A stretch of DNA of 64,000 bases from Pseudomonadota bacterium (GCA_021845925.1 JAJZUW010000001.1:117224-181223); one strand, 5' to 3'; counted from the stretch's first letter, positions 1 through 9,579 are shown. A program made the numbers and translations. Notes: generated by a model not told the origin, from the sequence alone.

Positions 1-1296
1 CAGTCCTTTGAGCTGGGGTATAAGATTGCGCAAACCGTTGAAGTGCTGCTGGGGTGTAACGCCGAATCCGCCTTCCACACGTTCCAACTCAGCCTCCATG
101 TCCTGATCTGGGTAATTATTCTGTACATAAAAAGAGTTGATTCGTTCATCCCACATCGTGGCAACTTGATGATTCAGACGATTTGCCAGCGCGTGCAACA
201 TATCTATATCCGTTCCACCTTCTACGTACAGGACGTAGCCTCTCTCACGGGCTTTTACATAGTGTTCTGCACCAAAATGCTTAAGACTGTTTCGTATGTC
301 TTGTTTACTTGCCAGATCGTCAGATTTGCCATCCAACAAGAGAGTCAGATTGTTCTCCAGCGCTTCATCCAGAATTACCTCGGAATGTGTAACCAGTACG
401 ACCTGAGAACCATTTTCGCTGGCGATGTCGCGCAACAGCACATAGACTTGCTTCTGACGCAGAATTTCCAAGTGGGCGTCTGGCTCATCCACAAGAAGGA
501 CACTTTTTTTGTGTGAATATAAATAGGCAAATATCAATAACATCTGTTGGAAACCTCGACCGGATGACGACACATCCAGCGTCTCTTTCACCCCAGGCTG
601 TCGGTATTGCAATGCTATGCTACCTCGTGCGGTTTCTACGGGTTGCGACAGTGCCACATTAAATAAACGTTGCATCAGAACCGTGATGTGTTGCCAATCA
701 TCTGGGGATGTACGCGCTACCATCAGACACAAATTGCGCAGTACTTGTGCAGTTTGCCCCTGACCTAGCAGTACGTCGATGCGTCCTGGTTGCAGCAGCG
801 GTTCCTCGGTTTCCAAACCCGACATCGGGTAGAGCAATTCGACCTTGAGCGTGGCAGCATGCTGAATCAATTCCATATTGCTAATGATAGATGGGTCTGG
901 TGCACAATAAACCAGTTCATCTCCCTGATTGCGAAAGCGCATGGAAAGCGCGACCACTTTCCCCTTGAATTCTACGCCCACCGTGATCACCAGCGGCACA
1001 TCCTTGGTTCCTGTACGTACCTGTGTGTTGTGCCAGAAAAAGCGTGTGCGTTGTACGGGTACTGCGACAATATTCAACCGGTTCAGGCTAGTGGCTGTAC
1101 GCTCTTTGGCTGATGAGTCCTTGCGGGTGTCATACCACGTACGAACAGACTGTGACCACAGCGCCAACGCCTGAATGGCGCTCGTTTTTCCGCAGTTATT
1201 TGGGCCGATCAGAACGGCTGGGTGAGCCAGTTCGATGCGTTGTTTCTCACCAAAACGTTTGAAGTTTTCGATTTCAAGGTAGTGCAGCAGGCGCAT
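1..1296 (-). CDS. AAA+ ATPase with C-terminal TOPRIM domain (OLD/RloA-like), 3' end outside window
   Basis: The gene runs off the left edge; 432 codons are visible. The start at 1296 is supported by an AGAGGAG box about 8 nt upstream; an in-frame ATG at 1320 has none. Residues 31-39 form a Walker A (GPNNCGKTS), 243-251 an ABC-type signature (SSSGRGFQQ), 266-275 a Walker B (VLLVDEPDAH) and 302-305 the VTHS motif. A TOPRIM-like strand with an acidic residue (YVEGGTD, about 357-363) follows. This SMC/RecF-like ATPase plus TOPRIM layout is that of OLD-family nucleases and of R-linked ATPases of type I restriction loci. The start overlaps the end of an hsdS remnant by 23 nt, so it was translated as part of a type I R-M operon. 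DNA nuclease or defence ATPase is inferred; the exact subfamily cannot be fixed from a partial protein. Confidence 0.85.
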   Translation of the reverse strand, partial: MRLLHYLEIENFKRFGEKQRIELAHPAVLIGPNNCGKTSAIQALALWSQSVRTWYDTRKDSSAKERTATSLNRLNIVAVPVQRTRFFWHNTQVRTGTKDVPLVITVGVEFKGKVVALSMRFRNQGDELVYCAPDPSIISNMELIQHAATLKVELLYPMSGLETEEPLLQPGRIDVLLGQGQTAQVLRNLCLMVARTSPDDWQHITVLMQRLFNVALSQPVETARGSIALQYRQPGVKETLDVSSSGRGFQQMLLIFAYLYSHKKSVLLVDEPDAHLEILRQKQVYVLLRDIASENGSQVVLVTHSEVILDEALENNLTLLLDGKSDDLASKQDIRNSLKHFGAEHYVKARERGYVLYVEGGTDIDMLHALANRLNHQVATMWDERINSFYVQNNYPDQDMEAELERVEGGFGVTPQQHFNGLRNLIPQLKGL

Positions 1297-1429
1297 TAAG
1301 CAACTCCTCTTTGAATTCATACTGCGTAACTCGCCGCACATCGATTTTACCGGTGACAGCAGAGGTAATCAGTGCTTGGCAGTATTCGGAGTGGCGATCA
1401 ATCGTAAACGACCAGCCGCTCCACTTTGC
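1274..1429 (-). pseudogene. hsdS: 3' remnant of type I restriction specificity subunit (hsdS)
   Basis: Reading the minus strand, 51 codons end in TGA at 1276-1274 and contain QALITSAVTGKIDVR, the typical C-terminal end of HsdS, where the last helix precedes a conserved TGxIDVR. An in-frame TAG at 1430-1432 closes the frame upstream and no start or target-recognition domain is present, so only the tail survives. It overlaps the first codons of the AAA+/TOPRIM gene, which shows the two were once co-translated. The break lies next to an IS3-type relic, which may have truncated it. Confidence 0.72.
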
Positions 1430-1453
1430 CTAAACCCTGGATAGGGCACATAG

Positions 1454-1476
1454 TGTCCACTTGCTTTTGGTGGACA
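1454..1476. repeat. Inverted repeat between the hsdS stump and the IS3 relic
   Basis: TGTCCAC and GTGGACA form a 7-bp perfect stem around a 9-nt loop. The position, between the broken hsdS end and the transposase relic, suits a decayed insertion-sequence end. A simple hairpin is the alternative, and no partner end was found. Confidence 0.4.
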
Positions 1477-1481
1477 GTATC

Positions 1482-1673
1482 TGAACCTTCTTGCACCAAC
1501 TGGCGGTGGAACTGATCGACGTTTGCATGGCTGCCGATGCTCGTACAGCAAAGTTTGGGCAGTACACCGGGGTCGGGCCACACCATTGCCTTCTGCAACC
1601 CGTCTTCTACACGTTTCAATGCTTCAATGATCTGACGATCTGTAAATTTCGACAGATTTATGCAGAACACCAT
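1482..1673 (-). pseudogene. Degenerate IS3-family transposase OrfA remnant
   Basis: The first residues read SKFTDRQIIEALKRVEDGL, the conserved N-terminal start of the OrfA helix-turn-helix of IS3-family elements (usually followed by VPxLCRELGIS..TFYKWRAKYGG). After that the protein similarity fades. DNA-level traces of the next motif (LC..., then IGS.A) remain around 1500-1560, which suggests small frame-breaking changes. There is no OrfB and no DDE domain. It lies in the roughly 410-bp gap between valS and the defence ATPase and probably marks the event that broke hsdS. Confidence 0.6.
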
Positions 1674-1710
1674 CTTCGTGATGGAATTTTACTTTTAATT
1701 CCAACGTTTT

Positions 1711-4458
1711 TCAGAGGGAATTGCCCAGCTTTGCCAATTGCTGTTGCAGTTTTTCCAGGGTGTCGCGAAACTGGGCCAGCCGCTGTTTTTCCTGTTCTAC
1801 CACGTTTGCCGGTGCCCGTTCGACAAAGCTTGCATTGTCGAGTTTGCCTTCGCATTTGGCAATTTCGCCAGTCATGCGCGCGATTTCCTTGCCCAGTCGG
1901 GCCTGTTCGGCCGCCAGATCGATTTCGATCTCCAGCATCAGGCGAAAATCGCCCACGATAGCCACCGGCGCGCCGGATTCGGGCAGCGTGTCGCAGAGTG
2001 TGATTGCGCTCAGTCTGGCCAGAGCGGCAATACCAGGCTGCAGGGCTTCCATGCTGGCGGTGGGGCCAGCAATGATCAGCGGTACTTTTTGCGCCGGGGA
2101 CAGTTGCATTTCACTGCGCAGCGCGCGAGTGGTATTGACCATCTGCTTGAGCAGGTTGATCTGTTGTGTGGCCGACTCGCTGATTTTGTCCGCATCAGGC
2201 TGGGGAAAGGGCTGCAGCATGATGCTGACGCCGGTTTTGCCAGCCAGAGGGGCAACGGCTTGCCACAGTTCTTCGGTGATGAACGGAATCAGCGGATGGG
2301 CCAGGCGCAGGGCAGTTTCGAGGACGCGGACCAGCGTGCGGCGGGTGCCGCGTGCGGTTGCCTCGGATGTACCGTTAAGCTGGACTTTTGCCAGTTCCAG
2401 ATACCAGTCGCAATATTCATCCCAGACGAATTCGTAAACTGCCCGTGCAACCATGTCGAACCGGTATTCGGCAAACGCCTGCACGACTTCTGTTTCGGCC
2501 TGTTGCAGACGGCTGATGATCCAGTGATCTGCGACCTGCAGTTCGCATGGCGCGGCATCGTCGGTGCCTGTGTCATGGCCTTCGCAGTTCATCAGGACAA
2601 ACCGGGTGGCATTCCACAGTTTGTTGCAGAAGTTGCGATAACCATCCGCACGCTGCAGGTCAAACTTGATGTCGCGACCGTGGGTGGCGAGGCTGGCAAA
2701 CGTGAAGCGCAGCGCATCGGTGCCAACCGGGGTAAAGCCGTTCGGGTAGTCCGCACGGGTCTGCTTTTCGATAGCGGCAGCCTGTTTGGGGTTCATCATG
2801 CCAGTGGTGCGCTTTTTGACCAGGCTGTCCAGATCGATGCCGTCGATCAGGTCGATCGGATCGATGATGTTGCCCTTGGACTTGGACATCTTGTTGCCAT
2901 GCGCATCGCGCACCAGTCCGGTGACATAGACTTCATGAAAAGGCACTTCGCCGGTGAAGTGCAACGACATCATCACCATGCGGGCAACCCAGAAAAAGAT
3001 GATGTCAAAACCGGTGACCAGCACGTTGCCCGGCAGGAAACGTTCGAGGTGCGGTGTCCTGTCGGGCCAGCCCAGGGTCGAGAATGGCCACAGGGCGGAA
3101 GAAAACCAGGTGTCCAGCACGTCGTTGTCGCGGGTGAGAGGCTTGCCACCGGCCTGGGCCACGGCTTCTTCCTCGTTGTGCGCGACGTAGATCCGGCCTT
3201 CATCGTCGTACCAGGCCGGAATGCGATGGCCCCACCACAGTTGGCGCGAAATGCACCAGTCCTGGATGTTGGTCAGCCATTGGCGGTAAGTATTGCTCCA
3301 GTTGTCAGGCACAAAGCGCAGGCGGCCATTGTCGAGCACTTCCAGACCACGGCGGGCGAAACTGTCCATGGCCACAAACCACTGGTCGGTAAGCAGGGGT
3401 TCAATGATCGCCTGGGTGCGATCACCACGCGGCACCATGAGCTTGTGCGGACGCGTGGCGGCCAGCTGATGCCGGGCTTCCAGTTCGCCGAGCAGTTTCT
3501 GGCGGGCGTCGAATCGATCCATGCCGACGTAGCCGGCCGGGCAGCGATCATTGAGCCGCGCATCCGGGGTGAACACCGACATCGGCTCCAGCTGGTGGCG
3601 CTGACCGACTGCCCAGTCGTTGAAGTCGTGCGCGGGCGTGATTTTGACCACGCCCGTGCCAAAGGCCGGATCGACGTAAGTGTCGGCAATCACCGGAATG
3701 CTTCGCTCAGCTACCGGAATGCGTACGGTTTTGCCAATCAGGTGACGATAGCGCTCGTCATCCGGATGAACGGCAACCGCCATGTCGCCGAACAGTGTTT
3801 CCGGACGGGTGGTGGCCACTTCGACAAAACCGTCTTCTCCGTCCACCCGGTAGAGAATATGCCACAGAAAACCGTCCTCTTCGCTGGAAACCACTTCCAG
3901 GTCGGAAACCGCCGTGCCCAGGACCGGATCCCAGTTGACCAGCCGCCGGCCACGGTAGATCAGCCCCTCACGATACAGACGGACAAACACTTCGGTGACT
4001 GCCCTGGACAGACCTTCGTCCATGGTGAACCGCTCACGCTGCCAGTCGCAAGAGGTGCCCATCCGGCGCATCTGACGGGTGATGGTCGAGCCAGACTGCT
4101 CCTTCCATTGCCAGACACGCTCGACAAAAGCCTCGCGACCCAGGTCGTGGCGCGATTGACCGGCCGCATCAAGCTGGCGTTCAACAACAATCTGGGTGGC
4201 AATGCCAGCGTGGTCGGTGCCGGGCTGCCACAAGGTGTCGTGCCCGCTCATGCGGTGGTAGCGGATCAATGCATCCATCAGGGTGTGCTGGAAGGCATGC
4301 CCCATGTGCAAGGTGCCGGTGACGTTGGGCGGCGGCAGCATGATGCAGTAGGCCGGCAGGGCAGGGTCCATACTGGGGCGGAAATGACCCGCATTTTCCC
4401 ATTGCGCATACCAGTGCGATTCAATGGTGGCGGGTTCAAAACTTTTGGCGAGTTCCAT
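1711..4458 (-). CDS. valS: Valyl-tRNA synthetase
   Basis: Cytoplasmic class I aminoacyl-tRNA synthetase that charges tRNA-Val and edits mischarged threonine. The protein is 915 aa, near the usual length. The HIGH-type motif lies in [13 protein letters not shown] (42-54), the editing-domain motif [10 protein letters not shown] at about 216-225 and KMSKS at about 523-527. The C-terminal roughly 65 residues form the charged coiled-coil tRNA-binding arm typical of ValS. It is the last gene of the minus-strand group pepA-holC-unknown-valS, a common betaproteobacterial order, and has its own likely promoter about 30 nt upstream. Confidence 0.98.
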   Translation of the reverse strand: MELAKSFEPATIESHWYAQWENAGHFRPSMDPALPAYCIMLPPPNVTGTLHMGHAFQHTLMDALIRYHRMSGHDTLWQPGTDHAGIATQIVVERQLDAAGQSRHDLGREAFVERVWQWKEQSGSTITRQMRRMGTSCDWQRERFTMDEGLSRAVTEVFVRLYREGLIYRGRRLVNWDPVLGTAVSDLEVVSSEEDGFLWHILYRVDGEDGFVEVATTRPETLFGDMAVAVHPDDERYRHLIGKTVRIPVAERSIPVIADTYVDPAFGTGVVKITPAHDFNDWAVGQRHQLEPMSVFTPDARLNDRCPAGYVGMDRFDARQKLLGELEARHQLAATRPHKLMVPRGDRTQAIIEPLLTDQWFVAMDSFARRGLEVLDNGRLRFVPDNWSNTYRQWLTNIQDWCISRQLWWGHRIPAWYDDEGRIYVAHNEEEAVAQAGGKPLTRDNDVLDTWFSSALWPFSTLGWPDRTPHLERFLPGNVLVTGFDIIFFWVARMVMMSLHFTGEVPFHEVYVTGLVRDAHGNKMSKSKGNIIDPIDLIDGIDLDSLVKKRTTGMMNPKQAAAIEKQTRADYPNGFTPVGTDALRFTFASLATHGRDIKFDLQRADGYRNFCNKLWNATRFVLMNCEGHDTGTDDAAPCELQVADHWIISRLQQAETEVVQAFAEYRFDMVARAVYEFVWDEYCDWYLELAKVQLNGTSEATARGTRRTLVRVLETALRLAHPLIPFITEELWQAVAPLAGKTGVSIMLQPFPQPDADKISESATQQINLLKQMVNTTRALRSEMQLSPAQKVPLIIAGPTASMEALQPGIAALARLSAITLCDTLPESGAPVAIVGDFRLMLEIEIDLAAEQARLGKEIARMTGEIAKCEGKLDNASFVERAPANVVEQEKQRLAQFRDTLEKLQQQLAKLGNSL

Positions 4459-4487
4459 GGTGAGCCAGGGTAAATGAGCAAACCGGA

Positions 4488-4493
4488 ATTATA
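4488..4493 (-). promoter_or_regulatory. Likely -10 box upstream of valS
   Basis: On the minus strand a perfect TATAAT lies about 30 nt before the valS ATG. No good -35 is visible at 16-18 nt, so it may be an activator-dependent or weak promoter. Confidence 0.4.
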
Positions 4494-4520
4494 CCTCAGG
4501 GCACCACGAAAAACCTGCTG

Positions 4521-4550
4521 CGCCGGCCAATTCCTGCGTTGGCTGCGTGA
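4521..4550. repeat. Imperfect hairpin sharing a core with 29602-29634
   Basis: GCCGGCCAA and TTGGCTGC form a stem of about 7 bp around a short loop in the gap between the unknown gene and valS. The left arm and the following (T)CCT match the hairpin near 29.6 kb. It may be a weak terminator for the upstream genes or a small dispersed palindromic repeat. Confidence 0.35.
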
Positions 4551-4583
4551 CACGAAAAACTTGCCATACCCGTCAACGGGCCG

Positions 4584-4955
4584 TCATTCCGGGTGTCGGA
4601 GGGCATCTTCGATACTGGCCCGGATCAGTCCGCGCAGGCGGTCGTGCAATGCGGGCATGGCATCGGCAAGCACTGTGGTGACGGTATTCATGATCTGGCT
4701 GGTGACCAGTTCGTCGAACTCTCTCAGCAGCCGCAGTTCGACATCCTGCATGATGCGTGCCACCAATTCCTGTTCGGCAATGTCGTGTTCCGGCAGGTCA
4801 TCCAGGCGGGCAATCTGGTCGGCGCGGATGGCATCGCCGAGACGGACGACATCAGTCAGAATCGGCGGTTCGGCCGGGCTGACCGTTTGTGCGGCACCCG
4901 AACCCTGGTATTTGCCCATCAGGTGCTGCATCTTGTCGAAAACCGGGTCGCTCAC
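4584..4955 (-). CDS. Conserved hypothetical protein between holC and valS
   Basis: A 123-aa, mostly helical, acidic soluble protein with no signal peptide or membrane segment. Its start overlaps the holC stop by 4 nt (ATGA), so it is translationally coupled to holC and very probably real. I do not recognise a catalytic motif. The central part (LDDLPEHDIAEQELVARIM) and C-terminal half look like amphipathic helices, perhaps for self-association. Proteins of unknown function at this spot occur in related betaproteobacteria, as far as I recall. No function is assigned. Confidence 0.8.
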   Translation of the reverse strand: MSDPVFDKMQHLMGKYQGSGAAQTVSPAEPPILTDVVRLGDAIRADQIARLDDLPEHDIAEQELVARIMQDVELRLLREFDELVTSQIMNTVTTVLADAMPALHDRLRGLIRASIEDALRHPE

Positions 4956-5380
4956 GTCGAACCGCTTGCCATGTCGTGGTTGTGCAATTCATAACCACGG
5001 CTGTGGTAAAACCGCCAGCGGTCACGCGCAATGGAGCGGTCGGCTTCGTCGTGGCTGACGATTTCGATCAGGCGTTCGAAGCGGCTGAAAAATCCCGGCG
5101 ATTGCGCGGCCAGGTTGATCAGAACGTCGCAATGGGGCAGGTCGCCGATGTCTTCGGCCAGCACGATTGCCGTCTGTCTGGCATGCGCCTGGTCCGATCG
5201 TGCATGCGGCATGAATGACACCTGGGGCTCACTCCACCACTGCCGGTCAAGCTGGTCAAGCAGCTGGCTGTCCGGGCTGTAGACCAGAACCTGCTTGCCA
5301 GCACGCCAGGCCTTGTGCGTGACCTGTCGTGCCAGAAGCAGCTTGTCGGCGGCATTGGAATAGAAATCCACACGTGTCAT
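4952..5380 (-). CDS. holC: DNA polymerase III subunit chi
   Basis: A 142-aa accessory subunit of the clamp-loader complex; in the family chi links the psi subunit to SSB on the lagging strand. The start VDFYS, the middle VLVYSPD and the later RDRWRFYHSRGYELHNHD are typical of HolC. The pepA-holC-valS neighbourhood is the classical one in proteobacteria. Its stop overlaps the start of the next gene by 4 nt. Confidence 0.93.
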   Translation of the reverse strand: MTRVDFYSNAADKLLLARQVTHKAWRAGKQVLVYSPDSQLLDQLDRQWWSEPQVSFMPHARSDQAHARQTAIVLAEDIGDLPHCDVLINLAAQSPGFFSRFERLIEIVSHDEADRSIARDRWRFYHSRGYELHNHDMASGST

Positions 5381-5414
5381 GTTGTGCGTGTTTCTGTCAA
5401 CCGGATGGGCGGGC

Positions 5415-6908
5415 TCAGATCTTGCGGCCAGCGCGATTGATCAGAAAGTGCGCCAGCAAAGGCACGGGACGGCCAGTGCTGCCTTTTTCCTTGCCGGATT
5501 TCCATGCGGTTCCTGCGATGTCCAGGTGCGCCCAGCGGTAGTTTTCGGTGAAACGAGACAGGAAACAGGCTGCGGTGATCGTACCGGCAGGACGGCCGCC
5601 AATATTGCCGATGTCTGCGAAATTGCTGTCGAGCTGGCTCTGGTAATCGTCCCAGAGCGGCAGCCGCCAGGCGCGGTCGTGCGCCTGCTGGCCGGCAGCC
5701 AGCAGTTCATCGGCCAGTGGATCGTTATTGGCCAGCAGACCTGTGGCCTGGTGGCCCAGGGCGATCACGCAGGCACCAGTCAGAGTGGCGATGTCGATGA
5801 CCACATCCGGTTTGAACTTGTCGACCCAGGTCAGGGCGTCGCACAGAATCAGGCGGCCTTCGGCGTCGGTGTTGAGGATTTCGATGGTTTGACCGGACAT
5901 GGATGTCACAATGTCGCCTGGTTTGATGGCCTGGCCATCTGGCAGGTTTTCGCAGCTGGGAATGACGCCAACGACGTTGATCGGCAGCTTGAGTGTGGCA
6001 ATGGTGCGCAGGGTGCCAAGCACGCTGGCGGCACCGCTCATGTCATATTTCATTTCGTCCATTTCGGCTGCCGGCTTGAGCGAAATGCCGCCAGCATCGA
6101 AGGTGATGCCCTTGCCGACCAGAACCACCGGGGCGGCGTTTTTCTTGCCGCCCTGATAATGCACGGCAATCAGCTTGGGTGGTTGGGTGCTGCCGCGGGC
6201 AACGGCCAGCAGCGCTCCCATGCCAAGTTTTTCCATGTCCTTGCGTTCCAGCACGTCGCACTTGAGGCCGAATTCCGCGGCGAGTTTCGTGGCTTCATCC
6301 GCCAGATAGGTTGGCGTGCAGACATTGCCGGGCAGGTTGCCCAGATCGCGGGCAAGGTCGGCGCCGTCGGCAATGGCCAGAGCCTGTTTCAGGGCCGTTT
6401 CTGCTGCCGCCTGGTCATCGCTGCCGACGATGAGGTGGATTTTCTTCAGATGCCTGGCCACCGGGTCCTGCTTGCTTTTCAGCTTGCCGGCGACAAACAG
6501 CCGTTGTCTGGCGATCAGCACGGTCTGTTCGATGCCGAACGCCATGTCGCGACCAGCGACCGGCTGGTCGAACAGGTACAGCGCAGCGCTGGCAGCGCCC
6601 GAGGAATACAGCGCGCCAAGGCAGCTGCCCAGAGCGGTCTGCCAGGCTCTGGTGTCCAGTTTTTCCGGCTTGCCCAGGCCGACCAGGAGCACCCGTTCGC
6701 TGGTAATGCCCGGAACGTTGTGCAGCATCAGCGTGCTGCCATTGCTGCCATCCATGTCGCCGGTAGCCAGTATCCGGGTGAGATAGCCGTTGCTCAGGGT
6801 ATCCAAAAGCTGGGCACTGGCGGATAATTGGCGCGATTCAAACACGCCTGTCACAATGCAGGCTGAGCGTTGTTTGCCGGGTTGGGTGTTTTTTATGCTA
6901 AATTCCAC
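5415..6908 (-). CDS. pepA: Leucyl aminopeptidase (PepA, M17)
   Basis: Cytoplasmic two-metal aminopeptidase releasing N-terminal residues; PepA homologues can also bind DNA. The metal- and substrate-binding motifs VGKGITFDAGGISLKP (about 264-280) and NTDAEGR (346-352) are intact. I place the start at the GTG at 6908 (protein VEFSIKNT..., 497 aa) because GAGG lies 6 nt upstream; a TTG nine codons earlier lacks support. A sigma-70-like promoter lies just upstream in the divergent gap with lptF. Confidence 0.96.
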   Translation of the reverse strand: MEFSIKNTQPGKQRSACIVTGVFESRQLSASAQLLDTLSNGYLTRILATGDMDGSNGSTLMLHNVPGITSERVLLVGLGKPEKLDTRAWQTALGSCLGALYSSGAASAALYLFDQPVAGRDMAFGIEQTVLIARQRLFVAGKLKSKQDPVARHLKKIHLIVGSDDQAAAETALKQALAIADGADLARDLGNLPGNVCTPTYLADEATKLAAEFGLKCDVLERKDMEKLGMGALLAVARGSTQPPKLIAVHYQGGKKNAAPVVLVGKGITFDAGGISLKPAAEMDEMKYDMSGAASVLGTLRTIATLKLPINVVGVIPSCENLPDGQAIKPGDIVTSMSGQTIEILNTDAEGRLILCDALTWVDKFKPDVVIDIATLTGACVIALGHQATGLLANNDPLADELLAAGQQAHDRAWRLPLWDDYQSQLDSNFADIGNIGGRPAGTITAACFLSRFTENYRWAHLDIAGTAWKSGKEKGSTGRPVPLLAHFLINRAGRKI

Positions 6909-6940
6909 GGGAAGCCTCGATCGTCCGTTGACCAACCCTC

Positions 6941-6969
6941 ATTATTTGCAGTCTTTGCCCAAAAGTCAA
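6941..6969 (-). promoter_or_regulatory. Promoter for pepA
   Basis: On the minus strand TTGACT (6969-6964), 17 nt, then AATAAT (6946-6941), about 33 nt before the pepA GTG. The gap is shared with the divergent lptF gene. Confidence 0.5.
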
Positions 6970-6973
6970 AATC

Positions 6974-8050
6974 ATGCTTTTCCGACGCGCGTTATGGCGT
7001 GAACTCGTATTCAATTATCTGGCGGTTTTTCTGGTGTTGCTGACCATCACGCTCACCACGCTGTTCATCCGTCTGCTGGGCGATGCCGCGCATGGCGAGC
7101 TGGCTGTGAATGCCGTGCTGGCCTTTCTGGGCTTCGCCCTGTTCAATTTTTTGCCGTTGATCCTGTCGCTGTCCCTGTTCGCCGCCATCATCATGACGTT
7201 GTCTCGCCTGTACCGGGAAAGCGAGATGGTTGTCTGGTCCAGCGCCGGTCTGGGCCTGATGAACTGGGTTGGTCCGGTGATGGCGTTTGCCCTGCCGGTC
7301 GTGCTGAGCATTGCTGTTCTCAACTTTGCGGTGATTCCGTGGGCATTGAGCAAAAAGGATGAATTCCGTCAGCTGCTCGATCAGCGCGATGAACTGGCAG
7401 TGATTTCGCCGGGTATGTTTACCGAATCGAAAAATGCCGACAAGGTTTATTTCGTGGAAGCGCTGACGGCCAACGGTACGCGGGTGAAAAACATTTTCAT
7501 GCGTTCGGTCGATGACAAGGAACAGGGCGTGACATTCGCCGAACAGGGCGAACACCGTCAGCTTCCTGGCGGCCAACGTTACCTGGTGCTCGAAAGTGGG
7601 CACCGTTATGAAGGCGTACCCGGATCGCTGGATTACAAGATTTTCCGGTTTGGCCAGTACTGGATGCGCACCGAACAGCAGACGGTCAGCCTGCATCAGA
7701 ATTTTGGCGCCAATGCGTTGCCCACACTGACGCTGCTGCAACATCCCACCGCGGACAATCAGGCCGAATTTGCCTGGCGGTGCGGATTTCCGATCAGTGC
7801 GACGCTGCTGGCCCTGCTCGCCATGCCGCTCAGTTTTGTCAATCCGCGTGCCGGGCGGTCATTCAGCCTGATACTGGCAATGCTGGTTTTCGTGATTTAC
7901 GTCAACATGCTGGGTGTCGTCGAGGCCTGGATTGCGCAGCAGAAGCTGGGCATGCTGGCCGGCATGGTGCTGGTGCATGGCACCATGGCGCTGATCATGG
8001 CCTTGATGTTCTGGCAGCGCATCAGTATGCGCGGACTGAGGTGGTGGTGA
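6974..8050 (+). CDS. lptF: LPS export ABC transporter permease LptF
   Basis: Inner-membrane permease that, with LptG and the LptB ATPase, extracts LPS and hands it to LptC/LptA. The 358-aa protein has the YjgP/YjgQ layout: membrane segments near 14-36 and 50-75, another near 100-120, a periplasmic beta-jellyroll domain (about 125-255), then three C-terminal membrane segments. The stop overlaps the lptG start (TGATG). The start ATG has only a weak ribosome site. Confidence 0.95.
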   Translation: MLFRRALWRELVFNYLAVFLVLLTITLTTLFIRLLGDAAHGELAVNAVLAFLGFALFNFLPLILSLSLFAAIIMTLSRLYRESEMVVWSSAGLGLMNWVGPVMAFALPVVLSIAVLNFAVIPWALSKKDEFRQLLDQRDELAVISPGMFTESKNADKVYFVEALTANGTRVKNIFMRSVDDKEQGVTFAEQGEHRQLPGGQRYLVLESGHRYEGVPGSLDYKIFRFGQYWMRTEQQTVSLHQNFGANALPTLTLLQHPTADNQAEFAWRCGFPISATLLALLAMPLSFVNPRAGRSFSLILAMLVFVIYVNMLGVVEAWIAQQKLGMLAGMVLVHGTMALIMALMFWQRISMRGLRWW

Positions 8051-9123
8051 TGCTGACCATTGCCCGGTATCTGGCCCGTGAAGTCCTGCAGGCATCGTTT
8101 TTTGTGTTTGCTGCCTTGACCACGTTGTTTGCCCTGTTCGACCTGATCAATGAGCTGGATTCGCTTGGCAAAGGGGCTTACGGTTTTCTGGCGGTCCTGC
8201 TGTATGTGATGCTGAATATTCCGGGCCATCTGTATGACCTGCTGCCAGTCGCAGCGCTGATCGGCAGTCTGCTTGCGCTGTCGAGGCTGGTGGCCAATTC
8301 GGAGCTGACGGTCATGTTTGCATCCGGACTTTCCATGCGTCGAGTCGCGCTCTGGATGGTAGCCATCGGTGTCTTTTTCGGGCTGCTGACCTTTCTGGTC
8401 GGAGAAGTGGTGGCGCCGGCAACCGACCGTTACGCAGAGCAGATGAAACTCAAGGCCACCCACCAGGTTGTTGCGCAGGCGTTCCGTTCCGGGCTCTGGG
8501 TGCGCGATCACCACCAGTTCATCAATGTGCGGGTGGTGACACCGGATGGCGACCTGCGGGATGTGAGCATATACGAATTTGATCCGGCGTTCCGTCTGCA
8601 GCAGGTGTTACGCGCCGGCAGCGGACATTTCATGCGGGATGGCATCTGGCAGCTGCGCGACATCAGCACCACGGTATTCTCGGATGCCGGCGTCAGTCTT
8701 CAGCGCAGGCCGGACCTGGTCTGGCAATCGGTGCTCACGCCGGCGATCATGAATGTGCTGCTGATTGCGCCGGAAAAAATGTCCGCCGAAGACCTGTGGG
8801 CATATGTCGCTCACCTGAATGCCAATCACCAGCCGACCGAGCGTTATGAAATCGCCTTGTGGAGCAAACTGCTGTATCCGCTGGCCGCGCCGGTCATGTT
8901 GTTGCTTGCCCTGCCGTTTGCCTGGCACCGCCCGCGTGCCGGCGGTGTGGGGGTGCGGGTATTCATTGGCATCATGACCGGGCTGGGGTTCCATCTGATC
9001 AATCGGCTGTTTGCTTACATCGGATTGCTCAATGACTGGCAACCGTGGGTCAGTGTTTCTGTGCCCACCCTGCTGTTCCTGTTGCTGGGTATCGGCATGC
9101 TGCTGCGCATGGAACAGCGATGA
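8050..9123 (+). CDS. lptG: LPS export ABC transporter permease LptG
   Basis: Second permease of the LptBFG LPS extractor. The start at 8050 overlaps the lptF stop by one base (TGATG) and gives 357 aa starting MLTIARYLAREVL, a typical LptG start; longer readings in this frame are inside lptF. Membrane segments near 15-37, 60-80 and 100-120 and three at the C terminus flank a periplasmic domain. The pair is translationally coupled, which suits 1:1 assembly. Confidence 0.95.
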   Translation: MLTIARYLAREVLQASFFVFAALTTLFALFDLINELDSLGKGAYGFLAVLLYVMLNIPGHLYDLLPVAALIGSLLALSRLVANSELTVMFASGLSMRRVALWMVAIGVFFGLLTFLVGEVVAPATDRYAEQMKLKATHQVVAQAFRSGLWVRDHHQFINVRVVTPDGDLRDVSIYEFDPAFRLQQVLRAGSGHFMRDGIWQLRDISTTVFSDAGVSLQRRPDLVWQSVLTPAIMNVLLIAPEKMSAEDLWAYVAHLNANHQPTERYEIALWSKLLYPLAAPVMLLLALPFAWHRPRAGGVGVRVFIGIMTGLGFHLINRLFAYIGLLNDWQPWVSVSVPTLLFLLLGIGMLLRMEQR

Positions 9124-9144
9124 ATCACGGCAGTGGCCGGCAGG

Positions 9145-9579
9145 TCATTTTTTGCGGGTGTCGATGAGACGGGTGCCGGCCAGGCGGTCGTGCAGAAACT
9201 GGCGTTCCGGATCGACAAACGCCCAGAGCCAGCTGATGCCGAAGAGGCAGCTGGCGAAAACGAAGCGCAGCAGGGCGCGGCCGATGCCAGGAGGAACGCC
9301 CTGACGGGTGACGACGCGCAGCCGCCAGGTTTTCATGGCCAGTGTCTGGCCTTTCGCCCAACTCCAGCCGAAGTAGATTGCCATCACCAGCAGCAACCAA
9401 AGCTGCAGCCAGAGATGTGCGGGGCGGAATGCCCGCGTCAGCGTGATGAACAGATAATCAGCCACGAAAAGCAATGCCAGCAGCAGCAGGAATTCATACA
9501 GCAGGGCAGCCAGGCGTTTGCCGAGGCCGGCAAGGGGCAGGTCATTCATGGCGGATTCACAGGGATGAAAGACGGTCAT
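9145..9579 (-). CDS. RDD family membrane protein
   Basis: A 144-aa inner-membrane protein with the RDD-family pattern: an Arg in the first membrane segment (LGKRLAALLYEFLLLL), and Asp pairs in the later ones (WAFVDPERQFLHDRLAGTRLID). Three to four hydrophobic segments are visible. RDD proteins are mostly uncharacterised; some take part in ion exchange. It converges with lptG, only 21 bp apart. An alternative start (MNDLPLAG) lies at 9549; neither start has a clear ribosome site. Confidence 0.88.
   Translation of the reverse strand: MTVFHPCESAMNDLPLAGLGKRLAALLYEFLLLLALLFVADYLFITLTRAFRPAHLWLQLWLLLVMAIYFGWSWAKGQTLAMKTWRLRVVTRQGVPPGIGRALLRFVFASCLFGISWLWAFVDPERQFLHDRLAGTRLIDTRKK

Noticed and set aside
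43-516. Plus-strand ORF of 157 codons at the left edge
   Set aside because: The minus strand carries the AAA+/TOPRIM gene with clear motifs over the same bases.
1738-4473. A 911-codon open frame antisense to valS
   Set aside because: valS on the minus strand is certain from its motifs; the antisense frame has no domain and no ribosome site.
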